DNA of 7,726 nt from Burkholderiales bacterium (GTDB taxonomy: Bacteria; Pseudomonadota; Gammaproteobacteria; Burkholderiales; Burkholderiaceae_C): contig JAABTC010000074.1 of the NCBI GenBank assembly GCA_011390055.1, forward strand, positions 1 to 7,726, written 5' to 3'. Positions 1 through 6,271 of this stretch are shown one piece after another; the first letter of the stretch is position 1; every line of letters starts with the position of its first letter. The notes under the pieces were generated by a model. It searched no databases. It had not been told where the DNA came from and saw only the letters and a list, made by a program, of their open reading frames with translations. The position numbers were made by a program, and so were the translations under genes.

Positions 1-375
1 GTGGTGCACCGCGCCCGCTGGCAGCGCTTCCCGCTCGGCCATGCGCTGTGCACGAATGGGCAGGCCGGCGGCGACTTCCACATCCTGACCCAGGGCGAAG
101 TCGAGGTGTACCGCGACGGCCGCAAGGTGGCCGTGCTCGGGCGCGGCCACACTGTCGGCGAGATGGCCTACCTGGCGCCCAGCCCGGACATGCGCCTGCA
201 CCGCGCCGATGTGCGGGCCACGGCGCCCTGCACCACGGTGTCGTTCACGCCGCTGTCGCTCGGCCAGTTGTCGGCAGACACGCGGCACCGCTTCGACGAC
301 GCCTTCATCAAGGTGCTGGTGCGCCGCCTGCACGCCGCGCACGAAGCGCTGGACCATCCGCGCCGCATCCTGTGA
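1..375 (+). CDS. Cyclic nucleotide-binding-like domain protein, 3' end (5' partial)
   Basis: This is the C-terminal part of a protein ending in a cNMP-binding (CRP-type) beta-roll. The frame is open at the left edge, so the GTG at base 1 need not be the true start. Counting from base 1, the visible pieces are a beta-roll strand pattern with the glycine turn GEVEVYRDG (residues 32-40), a phosphate-binding-cassette-like GEMAYL (53-58), an RAD-V stretch (68-71), and a closing helix rich in Leu and Arg (about 100-116). The protein stops there: no helix-turn-helix follows, so it is not a CRP/FNR-type DNA-binding regulator unless a DNA-binding part lies upstream. In the family such a domain at the C-terminus often follows a kinase, transporter or other effector; which applies here cannot be seen. 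The cassette departs from the usual PRAA form, so actual binding of cAMP or cGMP is uncertain. The gene stops 135 bases before psiF. Confidence 0.75.
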   Translation: MVHRARWQRFPLGHALCTNGQAGGDFHILTQGEVEVYRDGRKVAVLGRGHTVGEMAYLAPSPDMRLHRADVRATAPCTTVSFTPLSLGQLSADTRHRFDDAFIKVLVRRLHAAHEALDHPRRIL

Positions 376-435
376 GACTTGTGAACACCCGGGCTTACCC
401 TGTGACCGGCACCTTGCGTGCGTCCGTTCCAGCTC

Positions 436-464
436 TTGCCGGACCGAACGCGCTCTGCTTCAAT
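436..464 (+). promoter_or_regulatory. Candidate sigma70 promoter of psiF
   Basis: TTGCCG (436-441) and TTCAAT (459-464) are separated by exactly 17 bases, and each matches four of six consensus bases. Transcription would start near base 471, giving a leader of about 40 bases that carries the psiF ribosome binding site. This is a pattern match only. I searched by eye for a PhoB box (two CTGTCA-like copies 11 bases apart) and found none, so phosphate control is not supported by the sequence. Confidence 0.35.
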
Positions 465-498
465 CTGGCGCGGCAATCGTGCCGAGGGTTCGAGCATC

Positions 499-504
499 GA
501 GGAG
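499..504 (+). promoter_or_regulatory. Shine-Dalgarno site of psiF
   Basis: GAGGAG lies six bases upstream of the ATG at 511. It is the clearest ribosome binding site in the window and decides the psiF start against the upstream in-frame ATG at 418, which would put about 31 residues ahead of the signal peptide. Confidence 0.8.
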
Positions 505-510
505 ACAAAC

Positions 511-843
511 ATGAGATTGATCATCAGCGCTGTTGCACTGGCGTTCGCCACCTTGTCGACACCGGTTTTCGCAGCGGCCCATGCCGCGGCGGCACCGGCG
601 GCCGACAAGAAGCCCACCGCGCAGCAAAGCAAGATGGCGACCTGCAACAAGGACGCTGGCGACAAGAAGCTGGAAGGCGACCCGCGCAAGGCCTTCATGA
701 AGGAGTGCCTGTCGGCCAAGTCCGCCGGGGCGACAGCGCAGCAGGACAAGATGAAGATGTGCAACAAGGATGCCGGCGACAAGAAGCTGGCCGGCGATCC
801 GCGCAAGGCCTTCATGAAGGAGTGCCTCAGCAAGAAGGCGTAA
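511..843 (+). CDS. psiF: PsiF-repeat exported protein
   Basis: This is a 110-residue protein with a Sec signal peptide. A short basic start (MRLI) is followed by a hydrophobic core to about residue 18 and a VFA-type cleavage site near residue 21, so the mature protein should be periplasmic. After a short Ala/Pro linker come two PsiF repeats, residues 37-70 and 76-109, identical at 29 of 34 positions. Each has two cysteines 21 residues apart (C45/C66 and C84/C105), the core CNKDAGDKKL and the block GDPRKAFMKECLS. This is the layout of the PsiF family, named from a phosphate-starvation-inducible gene of E. coli; its biochemical role is not established. The ATG at 511 is chosen because GAGGAG precedes it and the signal peptide begins there. 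The gene is flanked by its own promoter-like sequence and a strong terminator, so it is probably monocistronic. Confidence 0.9.
   Translation: MRLIISAVALAFATLSTPVFAAAHAAAAPAADKKPTAQQSKMATCNKDAGDKKLEGDPRKAFMKECLSAKSAGATAQQDKMKMCNKDAGDKKLAGDPRKAFMKECLSKKA
619..837 (+). repeat. Tandem direct repeat inside psiF (two copies, 117-base period)
   Basis: Copies lie at 619-720 and 736-837. By my count 83 of 102 positions are identical, with one exact run of about 29 bases covering the codons from PRKAFMKE into CL. The copies encode the two PsiF repeats. The similarity reflects an internal duplication of the domain, and the long exact run could allow slippage or recombination between copies. Confidence 0.85.
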
Positions 844-865
844 GCGTGAGCTCGCTGCGTTGACG

Positions 866-891
866 AAAGCCCGGCCACGCCGGGCTTTTTT
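866..891 (+). terminator. Intrinsic terminator after psiF
   Basis: A 10-base-pair stem is formed by AAAGCCCGGC (866-875) and GCCGGGCTTT (879-888), with a three-base loop, and is followed by a T run ending at 891. It begins 22 bases after the psiF stop. Read on the minus strand, only three T follow the stem, so it should work mainly for psiF. Its last T is also the first base of the complemented stop codon of the converging lysR gene. Confidence 0.85.
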
Positions 892-1814
892 CATGGCGCT
901 GCCGATGCCGCTTGGGACCAGTAACGCTCGTCGCCCCAGCTCTGCTTGAGCAGGTCGATCCACAGCCGCACGCGCAGCGGCAGGTGCTTGCGCTGCGGGA
1001 ACACGGCGAAGATGCCGTTGGGCGGCGCGGCGTGTTCGTCGAGCACGCTGACCAAGCGTCCCTGCGCAATTTCCCCGTCCACCTCCCAGGTGCTGCGCCA
1101 GGCGATGCCCAGACCCTGCGCGCACCAGTCGTGCAGGACCTGGCCGTCGCTGCAGTCGAGACGGCCGTTGGGCCGCAGGTGCGTCAGGGCACCGTCGACG
1201 CTGAAGGCCCAGCCGCGCGTCTGGCTGGCGTCGGAGCTCAGCGTCAGGCACTCGTGACGCTGCAGATCGGCCGGCGTCTTGGGCGTTCCGGCGCGTTGCA
1301 GGTAGCTCGGCGCTGCCACGCACAGTCGGCGGTTGTCCGCCAATCGCACACTCACCAGGCTCGAATCGGGCAGGTCGCCGACCCTGACCGCGCAATCGAA
1401 GCCCTCGTTGACGATGTCGACGACGCGGTCGGAAAGATTCAGGGAGACGTGAACATCGGGATGCTGGGCCAGGTAGCGGGGCACCATCGGCGCCACGTGA
1501 CGGCGTCCGAAGCCGGCCGGCGCCGTGATCCGCAAGTAACCGCTCGCTTTGACCCCGCCGGCACTGACGCTCGCCTCGGCGTTGCCCAGATCGGCCAGGA
1601 TGCGCTGGCAATCGTCGAGGAAGGCGCTGCCTTCGTGCGTCAGCGTGATGCGCCGCGTCGTGCGCAACAACAGTTTGACCCCGAGCCGCTCCTCGAGCGC
1701 ATCGATGCGCCGGCCGATCACCGCGGGAGCCACCCCTTCGGCATGGGCCGCGGCCGTCAGGCTGCCCTTGCCCGCCACCGACACGAAGGACTCGATCTGT
1801 TTGAGCTTGTCCAT
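891..1814 (-). CDS. LysR-type transcriptional regulator, CrgA-like
   Basis: This is a 307-residue LysR-family regulator. The N-terminal winged helix-turn-helix spans about residues 3-62 and shows the family pattern FVSVAGKGSLTAAA, then a recognition helix (VIGRRIDALEERLG) and the wing LLLRTTRRITLTHEG. The rest, from about residue 90, is a periplasmic-binding-protein-like effector domain, with GYLRITAP opening it and a DWCAQGLGIAWRSTWEV stretch typical of CrgA-like members. The ATG at 1814 is chosen because MDKLKQIESF is the usual family start; ATGs at 1829 and 1838 and a TTG at 1841 are alternatives. None has a clear Shine-Dalgarno site. It diverges from glcB with 80 bases between the chosen starts, which makes glcB (and itself) its likely target. 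The effector is unknown. Its stop codon touches the psiF terminator. Confidence 0.92.
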   Translation of the reverse strand: MDKLKQIESFVSVAGKGSLTAAAHAEGVAPAVIGRRIDALEERLGVKLLLRTTRRITLTHEGSAFLDDCQRILADLGNAEASVSAGGVKASGYLRITAPAGFGRRHVAPMVPRYLAQHPDVHVSLNLSDRVVDIVNEGFDCAVRVGDLPDSSLVSVRLADNRRLCVAAPSYLQRAGTPKTPADLQRHECLTLSSDASQTRGWAFSVDGALTHLRPNGRLDCSDGQVLHDWCAQGLGIAWRSTWEVDGEIAQGRLVSVLDEHAAPPNGIFAVFPQRKHLPLRVRLWIDLLKQSWGDERYWSQAASAAP

Positions 1815-1833
1815 CGCTGGATTTTGCATCGCA

Positions 1834-1845
1834 GTCATCAATGAC
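1834..1845. promoter_or_regulatory. Possible operator in the lysR/glcB intergenic region
   Basis: GTCAT-CA-ATGAC is a perfect inverted repeat with 5-base arms. It lies about 20 bases ahead of the chosen lysR start and 50 bases ahead of glcB, and an outer CAG/CTG pair extends it with a two-base bulge. LysR regulators commonly bind dyads between divergent genes, so this is a reasonable operator candidate, but the arms are short and chance occurrence is possible. If lysR in fact starts at 1838, the dyad would overlap its start codon. Confidence 0.25.
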
Positions 1846-1894
1846 GGCTGTTTTGCTGCCTTAATGCTGCCGTCGACAGCGAATAGAGTGCCTC

Positions 1895-4111
1895 ATGACC
1901 GCCCGAACCTCCCTGCACGGCCTGCAAGTGGCCACCGAACTTCAGCGTTTCATCGACGACGAGGTGTTGCCCGGCACGGGTGTGGAGCGCGACGCCTTCT
2001 GGCTCGGCTTGGCCGACCTGGTGCGCACGCTGGCGCCGCAGAACGCAGCGCTGTTGGCCGAACGCGAGCGCCTGCAAGGTGAGCTCGACGCCTGGCACCG
2101 AGCCCACCCCGGGCCGATCACCGACATGCTCGGCTACCGCGCCTTTCTCGAACGGATCGGCTACCTGGTGCCCGCGCCCGCCGAGGTGAGTGCGACCGCC
2201 AGCCACGTCGACGACGAACTTGCCCTGCAGGCCGGCCCGCAGCTGGTGGTGCCCGTGCTGAACGCCCGCTATGCCTTGAACGCGGCCAACGCACGCTGGG
2301 GTTCGCTGTACGACGCGCTCTATGGCACCGATGTCATCGCGGAGACCGAGGGTATCGAAAAGGGCAAGGGCTACAACCCGGCGCGCGGCGCCAAGGTGAT
2401 CGACTACGCCCGCAACGTGCTGGACCAGGCGGCGCCCTTGGCGGGCGCTTCGCACAGGGATGCGACGCTCTACCGCGTGGCCGGCGGCCAGCTGCAGGTC
2501 GGCCTCGCCAACGGTAGCGTGACGGCGCTCGTCGAGCCTGCGAAGTTTGTCGGCTACCAGGGCCCCGCCGATGCACCGACCTCGGTGCTGCTGCGCCACA
2601 ACGGCATCCATCTGGACATCCGCATCGACCGCGCCACGGCCATCGGCAAAGTCGATGGCGCCGGCATCAGCGACGTGGTGGTGGAAGCGGCGCTGTCCAC
2701 CATCATGGACCTGGAGGATTCGGTGGCCGTCGTCGATGCCGCCGACAAGGTGCTGGCCTACCGCAACTGGCTGGGCATCCTGAAGGGCACGCTCACCGAG
2801 GCGGTCAGCAAGAACGGCAAGACTTTCACCCGCGGTCTGAACCCCGACCGCGAGTACACCAGCCCGGCTGGCGGCAAGCTCGTGCTCCACGGCCGGTCGC
2901 TGATGTTCGTTCGCAACGTCGGTCACCTGATGACGAACCCGGCGATCCTTCACGACGGCGGCAAGGAAATCCCGGAGGGCATCCTGGACGCGGTGGTGAC
3001 CACGGCCATCGCGATCCACGACCTGCGGCGCAAGGACCTGGCGGGCGGCATCAGGAACTCGCGCAGGGGCTCGGTGTACATCGTCAAGCCCAAGATGCAC
3101 GGGCCCGCCGAAGTGGCGTTTGCCTCGCAGCTGTTCAGCCGCGTCGAAGCCCTGCTCGGTCTGCCGGAAAACACCGTCAAGCTCGGCATCATGGACGAGG
3201 AGCGCCGCACCAGCGTCAACCTCAAGGCCTGCCTGGCCGAGGCCGCCGCGCGCGTGGCCTTCATCAACACCGGGTTCCTCGACCGCACCGGCGACGAGAT
3301 TCACACCGCCATGTACGCCGGCGCCATGATGCGCAAGCCGTTGATGAAGAACGCCAGCTGGCTGCGTGCCTACGAGATGAGCAACGTGCAGATCGGCCTG
3401 GCCTGTGGCCTGCGCGGTCGTGCCCAGATCGGCAAGGGCATGTGGGCCATGCCGGACCTGATGGCCGAGATGATGAAGCAGAAGATCGCGCACCCGCAGG
3501 CTGGCGCCAACACCGCGTGGGTGCCGTCGCCGACGGCCGCCACGCTGCATGCGCTGCACTACCTGCAGGTCGACGTCGCCTCGCTGCAGAAGGACATGGA
3601 GGTCTTCGTCAACGAGCGCAAGTCCCTGGCGATGGAGGAAAACCTGCTGAACGCGATCCTGCAGATCCCGGTCGCGCTGCTGCCGTTCTGGACCCGCGCC
3701 GAAATCCAGGCGGAACTGGACAACAACGTGCAGGGCATCCTCGGCTACGTGGTGCGCTGGATCGACCAGGGCGTCGGCTGCTCGAAGGTGCCCGACATTC
3801 ACAACGTGGGCCTGATGGAGGACCGCGCCACGCTGCGCATCTCGAGCCAGCACATCGCCAACTGGTTGCAGCACGGGGTGACCGACGAGGCCCAGGTTCG
3901 CGCCACGTTCGAGCGCATGGCGGCGGTGGTGGACGGGCAAAACGCCGGCGACCCGCTGTACCGGCCGATGGCCGGGCACTTCGACACCTCGGCCGCCTAC
4001 CAGGCCGCCTGCGACCTGGTGTTCAAGGGCAAGGAACAGCCGAGCGGCTACACCGAGCCGCTGCTGCACGCCTGGCGACTGCGGGTCAAGGCGGGCGTGG
4101 CGACGCACTGA
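1895..4111 (+). CDS. glcB: Malate synthase G
   Basis: This enzyme condenses glyoxylate with acetyl-CoA to give malate and CoA in the cytoplasm, completing the glyoxylate cycle and the use of glycolate. At 738 residues it is close to E. coli GlcB (723) and much longer than malate synthase A. The match is full length. Near residue 340 is FVRNVGHLMT with the active-site arginine; GIMDEERRTS (about 431-440) holds the metal-binding glutamate E435; GFLDRTGDE holds the metal-binding aspartate D463; CGLRGRAQIGKGMWAMPD follows; and LMEDRATLRIS has the catalytic-base aspartate D643. The end, GYTEPLLHAWRLR, is typical of the family. The ATG at 1895 has only a weak AGAG six bases upstream. The divergent lysR gene is its likely regulator. 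A GC-rich hairpin follows the stop but lacks a T run, so read-through into the next gene is possible. Confidence 0.97.
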   Translation: MTARTSLHGLQVATELQRFIDDEVLPGTGVERDAFWLGLADLVRTLAPQNAALLAERERLQGELDAWHRAHPGPITDMLGYRAFLERIGYLVPAPAEVSATASHVDDELALQAGPQLVVPVLNARYALNAANARWGSLYDALYGTDVIAETEGIEKGKGYNPARGAKVIDYARNVLDQAAPLAGASHRDATLYRVAGGQLQVGLANGSVTALVEPAKFVGYQGPADAPTSVLLRHNGIHLDIRIDRATAIGKVDGAGISDVVVEAALSTIMDLEDSVAVVDAADKVLAYRNWLGILKGTLTEAVSKNGKTFTRGLNPDREYTSPAGGKLVLHGRSLMFVRNVGHLMTNPAILHDGGKEIPEGILDAVVTTAIAIHDLRRKDLAGGIRNSRRGSVYIVKPKMHGPAEVAFASQLFSRVEALLGLPENTVKLGIMDEERRTSVNLKACLAEAAARVAFINTGFLDRTGDEIHTAMYAGAMMRKPLMKNASWLRAYEMSNVQIGLACGLRGRAQIGKGMWAMPDLMAEMMKQKIAHPQAGANTAWVPSPTAATLHALHYLQVDVASLQKDMEVFVNERKSLAMEENLLNAILQIPVALLPFWTRAEIQAELDNNVQGILGYVVRWIDQGVGCSKVPDIHNVGLMEDRATLRISSQHIANWLQHGVTDEAQVRATFERMAAVVDGQNAGDPLYRPMAGHFDTSAAYQAACDLVFKGKEQPSGYTEPLLHAWRLRVKAGVATH

Positions 4112-4149
4112 GCCGTCGCGCGGCAGCGCCGCAGCGGTCGGTGCGTGCC

Positions 4150-4155
4150 TAGAAT
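4150..4155 (+). promoter_or_regulatory. Candidate -10 element for the flavoprotein gene
   Basis: TAGAAT matches the -10 consensus at five of six positions and ends 12 bases before the GTG start at 4168. A transcript from it would have a leader of only about five or six bases. No recognisable -35 hexamer lies at the proper distance. The intergenic stretch 4112-4167 also contains a small hairpin (4120-4124 with 4128-4132) without a T run, which is not a convincing terminator. Confidence 0.3.
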
Positions 4156-4167
4156 CGTGCACCCCCT

Positions 4168-5406
4168 GTGAGCACCGCTGTACCGCCCACCTCCTGTGAT
4201 GTCCTCGTCGTCGGCGCCGGCCCGGCCGGCAGCGCCTGCGCGCAGCAGCTCGCGCGCGCCGGCTTCTCGGTGGTGCTGGCCGACCAGCATGTGTTCCCGC
4301 GGGACAAGGTCTGCGGTGACGGACTGATCCCCGATGCTCACACCGCCTTCGGCCGGCTGGGTGTCTACCAGGAGGTGATGCAGGCAGCACAACGTGCGAC
4401 ACACATCGCCTGCATCGCGCCGCGCGGCGGGCGCATCGAGGTACCCGGGCGCGTGGCCGTGCTGCCGCGCGCCGAACTCGACGACATCCTGCGCCGGTCC
4501 GCCGTCACCGCGGGTGCGCAGTGGCTGGCGCCGGCGCGCTTCGAGGCCCCGCTCTTCGACGGCCAGCGGGTCTACGGCGCGCGCCTGAAGTGCGACGACG
4601 GCGTGCGCGAAGTGCGTGCGCAGTGGACCGTGCTGGCCACCGGTGCGGTGCCGCAGGCGCTGATCGCCGCCGAGATGTGCGAGCGCCGCACGCCCAGCGG
4701 CGTCGCGCTGCGCGGGTATATCAGCAACCCGGCGATGGTCGGGCGCATCCGCTCGCTCGAAGTGCTCTGGCACAAGCGCCTGTCCAAGGGCTACGGCTGG
4801 ATCTTTCCCTGCCCGAACGGGGTCTTCAACATCGGCGTCGGGCTGGCGCAGAGCCACAGCGTCAGCCGGCGTGATGGCGGCGAAGCCATGGTCGACGTCA
4901 ACCTGCGCGAGATGTTCGACCGCTTCTGCGAGGTCTACGCGCCCGCGGGCGAGTTGTGCAGGACCGGCGAAAGACTGGGGCCGCTGAAAGGCGCGCCGTT
5001 GCGCTGCTCGCTGGCCGGTGCGCGGTACACCCGGCCCGGGCTGCTGGTCACCGGCGAAGCCGCCGGGGCCACTTATGCCTTCACCGGCGAAGGCATCGGC
5101 AAGGCGCTGGAGACCGGCATCCTGGCCGCCGAAACGATCGCCGAAGGGCGCGACACCTTGCTCACCGACGCGCAACTGCGGGCCCGCTACGAAGCCTCGT
5201 TGCTGGCGCTCAAGCCGCGCTTCGACCTGTACGAGCGCGCCAACACCGTCAACGACCATCCGTGGCTGGCCGACCTGCTGATCTGGCGCGCCCGGCGCAG
5301 CCCGCGCATCTTGAAGCGCATGGCCGCCGTGCTCGAGGAGAAGGGCAACCCCGGCAACCTGATCTCGCTGCGCGGCATGGCCCGCCTGTTCCTGCCGATC
5401 TCCTGA
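4168..5406 (+). CDS. Geranylgeranyl reductase-family FAD-dependent oxidoreductase
   Basis: This is a 412-residue flavoprotein of the family that reduces double bonds in isoprenoid chains (plant and archaeal geranylgeranyl reductases, mycobacterial MenJ on menaquinone). The Rossmann FAD motif VVGAGPAGSACA begins at residue 14, with D39 at the end of the second strand. The hallmark PRDKVCGDGL (44-53) holds the family cysteine C49. GYGWIFP (208-214) and NIGVG (221-225) line the active-site sheet in relatives. The second FAD motif is GEAAGATYAFTGEGIG (296-311), where most relatives have GDAAG and a proline nine positions into the motif. There is no signal peptide, and the C-terminal third is helical and basic, possibly membrane-associated. 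The start is GTG; no other in-frame start precedes the FAD motif, and no Shine-Dalgarno site is visible. The substrate is unknown; a quinone side chain or other prenyl lipid is a reasonable guess. The amidotransferase gene follows after 21 bases. Confidence 0.88.
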   Translation: MSTAVPPTSCDVLVVGAGPAGSACAQQLARAGFSVVLADQHVFPRDKVCGDGLIPDAHTAFGRLGVYQEVMQAAQRATHIACIAPRGGRIEVPGRVAVLPRAELDDILRRSAVTAGAQWLAPARFEAPLFDGQRVYGARLKCDDGVREVRAQWTVLATGAVPQALIAAEMCERRTPSGVALRGYISNPAMVGRIRSLEVLWHKRLSKGYGWIFPCPNGVFNIGVGLAQSHSVSRRDGGEAMVDVNLREMFDRFCEVYAPAGELCRTGERLGPLKGAPLRCSLAGARYTRPGLLVTGEAAGATYAFTGEGIGKALETGILAAETIAEGRDTLLTDAQLRARYEASLLALKPRFDLYERANTVNDHPWLADLLIWRARRSPRILKRMAAVLEEKGNPGNLISLRGMARLFLPIS

Positions 5407-5427
5407 GCGTTACGGGCACGCCTGCGC

Positions 5428-6195
5428 ATGTGCCAGCTTCTCGGCATGAACGCCAACACGCCGACCGACGTGTGCTTCAGCTTCGCCGGGCTGGCACGCC
5501 GCGCCGACGAGCACAAGGACGGCTTCGGCATCGCGTTCTTCGAGGACCGCGGGCTGCGCACCTTCGTCGACCACCACAGCGCACGCGTTTCGCCGGTGGC
5601 CGAGCTGGTCAAGCGCTACCCGATCAAGAGCGACAACGTCATCGCCCACATCCGCAAGGCCACGCAGGGCCGCGTGGCGCTGGAAAACACGCACCCCTTC
5701 GTGCGCGAGCTGTGGGGCCGCTACTGGGTGTTCGCCCACAACGGCGATCTGAAGCGGTTCGAACCGCGGCTGCACGCGGCCTTCCGCCCGGTGGGCGACA
5801 CCGACAGCGAGCGCGCGTTCTGTTGGCTGATGCAGGAGCTGGCCAAGGCCCACGCCAGCGTGCCGAGCGTGGCCGAACTGAGCGCCACCCTCGCCGAGCT
5901 GCTGCCCACGCTGGGCGCCCATGGCAGCTTCAACGCGCTGCTGTCGAACGGCCAGGCCTTGTGGGCCCATGCGTCGACCCACCTGCACTGGCTGGTGCGC
6001 CAGCACCCGTTCCGCGCCGCCACGCTGGCCGACGAAGACCTGAGTGTCGATTTCGCATCGCTGACCCAGCCGAGCGACCGCATCGCGATCGTGGCCACGC
6101 AACCCCTGACGGCCGACGAGCCCTGGGTTGCGATGGCCCCGGGCGAGTTGCGCGCCTTCGTTGCCGGCGTGCCGGCACCGCCGAGCCCGGGCTGA
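5428..6195 (+). CDS. yafJ: Class II glutamine amidotransferase, YafJ-like
   Basis: This 255-residue protein is a stand-alone N-terminal-nucleophile glutaminase domain that resembles E. coli YafJ along its whole length and has the same size as I recall it. The start MCQLLGMNANTPTD puts the catalytic cysteine at position 2, exposed once methionine is removed, which fixes the ATG at 5428. Other family landmarks are KDGFGIAFFED (oxyanion-side loop), AHIRKAT with R76, ENTHPF, AHNGDL with N105 and G106, and TDSE (125-128) for glutamine binding. Such domains hydrolyse glutamine to glutamate and ammonia, normally for a synthase domain; none is fused here, so the ammonia acceptor is unknown. It lies 21 bases after the flavoprotein gene in the same direction and is probably co-transcribed. 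No Shine-Dalgarno site is evident. The C-terminal tail after about residue 240 is Pro/Ala-rich and variable. Confidence 0.93.
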   Translation: MCQLLGMNANTPTDVCFSFAGLARRADEHKDGFGIAFFEDRGLRTFVDHHSARVSPVAELVKRYPIKSDNVIAHIRKATQGRVALENTHPFVRELWGRYWVFAHNGDLKRFEPRLHAAFRPVGDTDSERAFCWLMQELAKAHASVPSVAELSATLAELLPTLGAHGSFNALLSNGQALWAHASTHLHWLVRQHPFRAATLADEDLSVDFASLTQPSDRIAIVATQPLTADEPWVAMAPGELRAFVAGVPAPPSPG

Positions 6196-6237
6196 CACCC
6201 GCGCAGCCCCGGATAGCGGCCGCTGGCCCTCGGTGGG

Positions 6238-6243
6238 CACAAT
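6238..6243 (+). promoter_or_regulatory. Weak candidate -10 element for the M14 peptidase gene
   Basis: CACAAT lies 28 bases before the ATG at 6272 in the 76-base gap after the amidotransferase gene. No -35 hexamer is recognisable. A perfect 10-base palindrome AGCGGCCGCT sits just upstream at 6215-6224; in DNA this GC-rich such palindromes are expected by chance. The gap contains no terminator. Confidence 0.18.
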
Positions 6244-6271
6244 CGCCGCACTCCCGCTTTCGGCCCGGCCC

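Noticed and set aside
376..510. PhoB box controlling psiF
   Set aside because: The PhoB consensus needs two CTGTCA-like copies 11 bases apart. The only repeated hexamers here are spaced 9, 21 and 30 bases apart and read TGTGA.
48..863. A 271-codon plus-strand open frame spanning the cNMP gene, the spacer and psiF in another frame
   Set aside because: It overlaps two better supported genes, is Arg-rich and shows no motif. psiF has its own Shine-Dalgarno site and signal peptide.
912..1844. A 310-codon plus-strand open frame opposite lysR
   Set aside because: It is the complement shadow of a clear LysR family gene and shows no domain of its own.
4120..4132. GCGGC-AGC-GCCGC hairpin just after glcB as a terminator
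   Set aside because: The stem is only five pairs and no T run follows, so it is not a credible intrinsic terminator.
1838..4402. An 854-codon open frame on the minus strand across the whole of glcB
   Set aside because: It mirrors the glcB frame, its product is an Arg/His/Gly/Val-rich composition typical of antisense reading in GC-rich DNA, it has no recognisable domain, and glcB is unmistakable.
6215..6224. Perfect palindrome AGCGGCCGCT as a regulatory operator
   Set aside because: It is a single short GC-only-core palindrome, common by chance at this base composition, with no second copy nearby.
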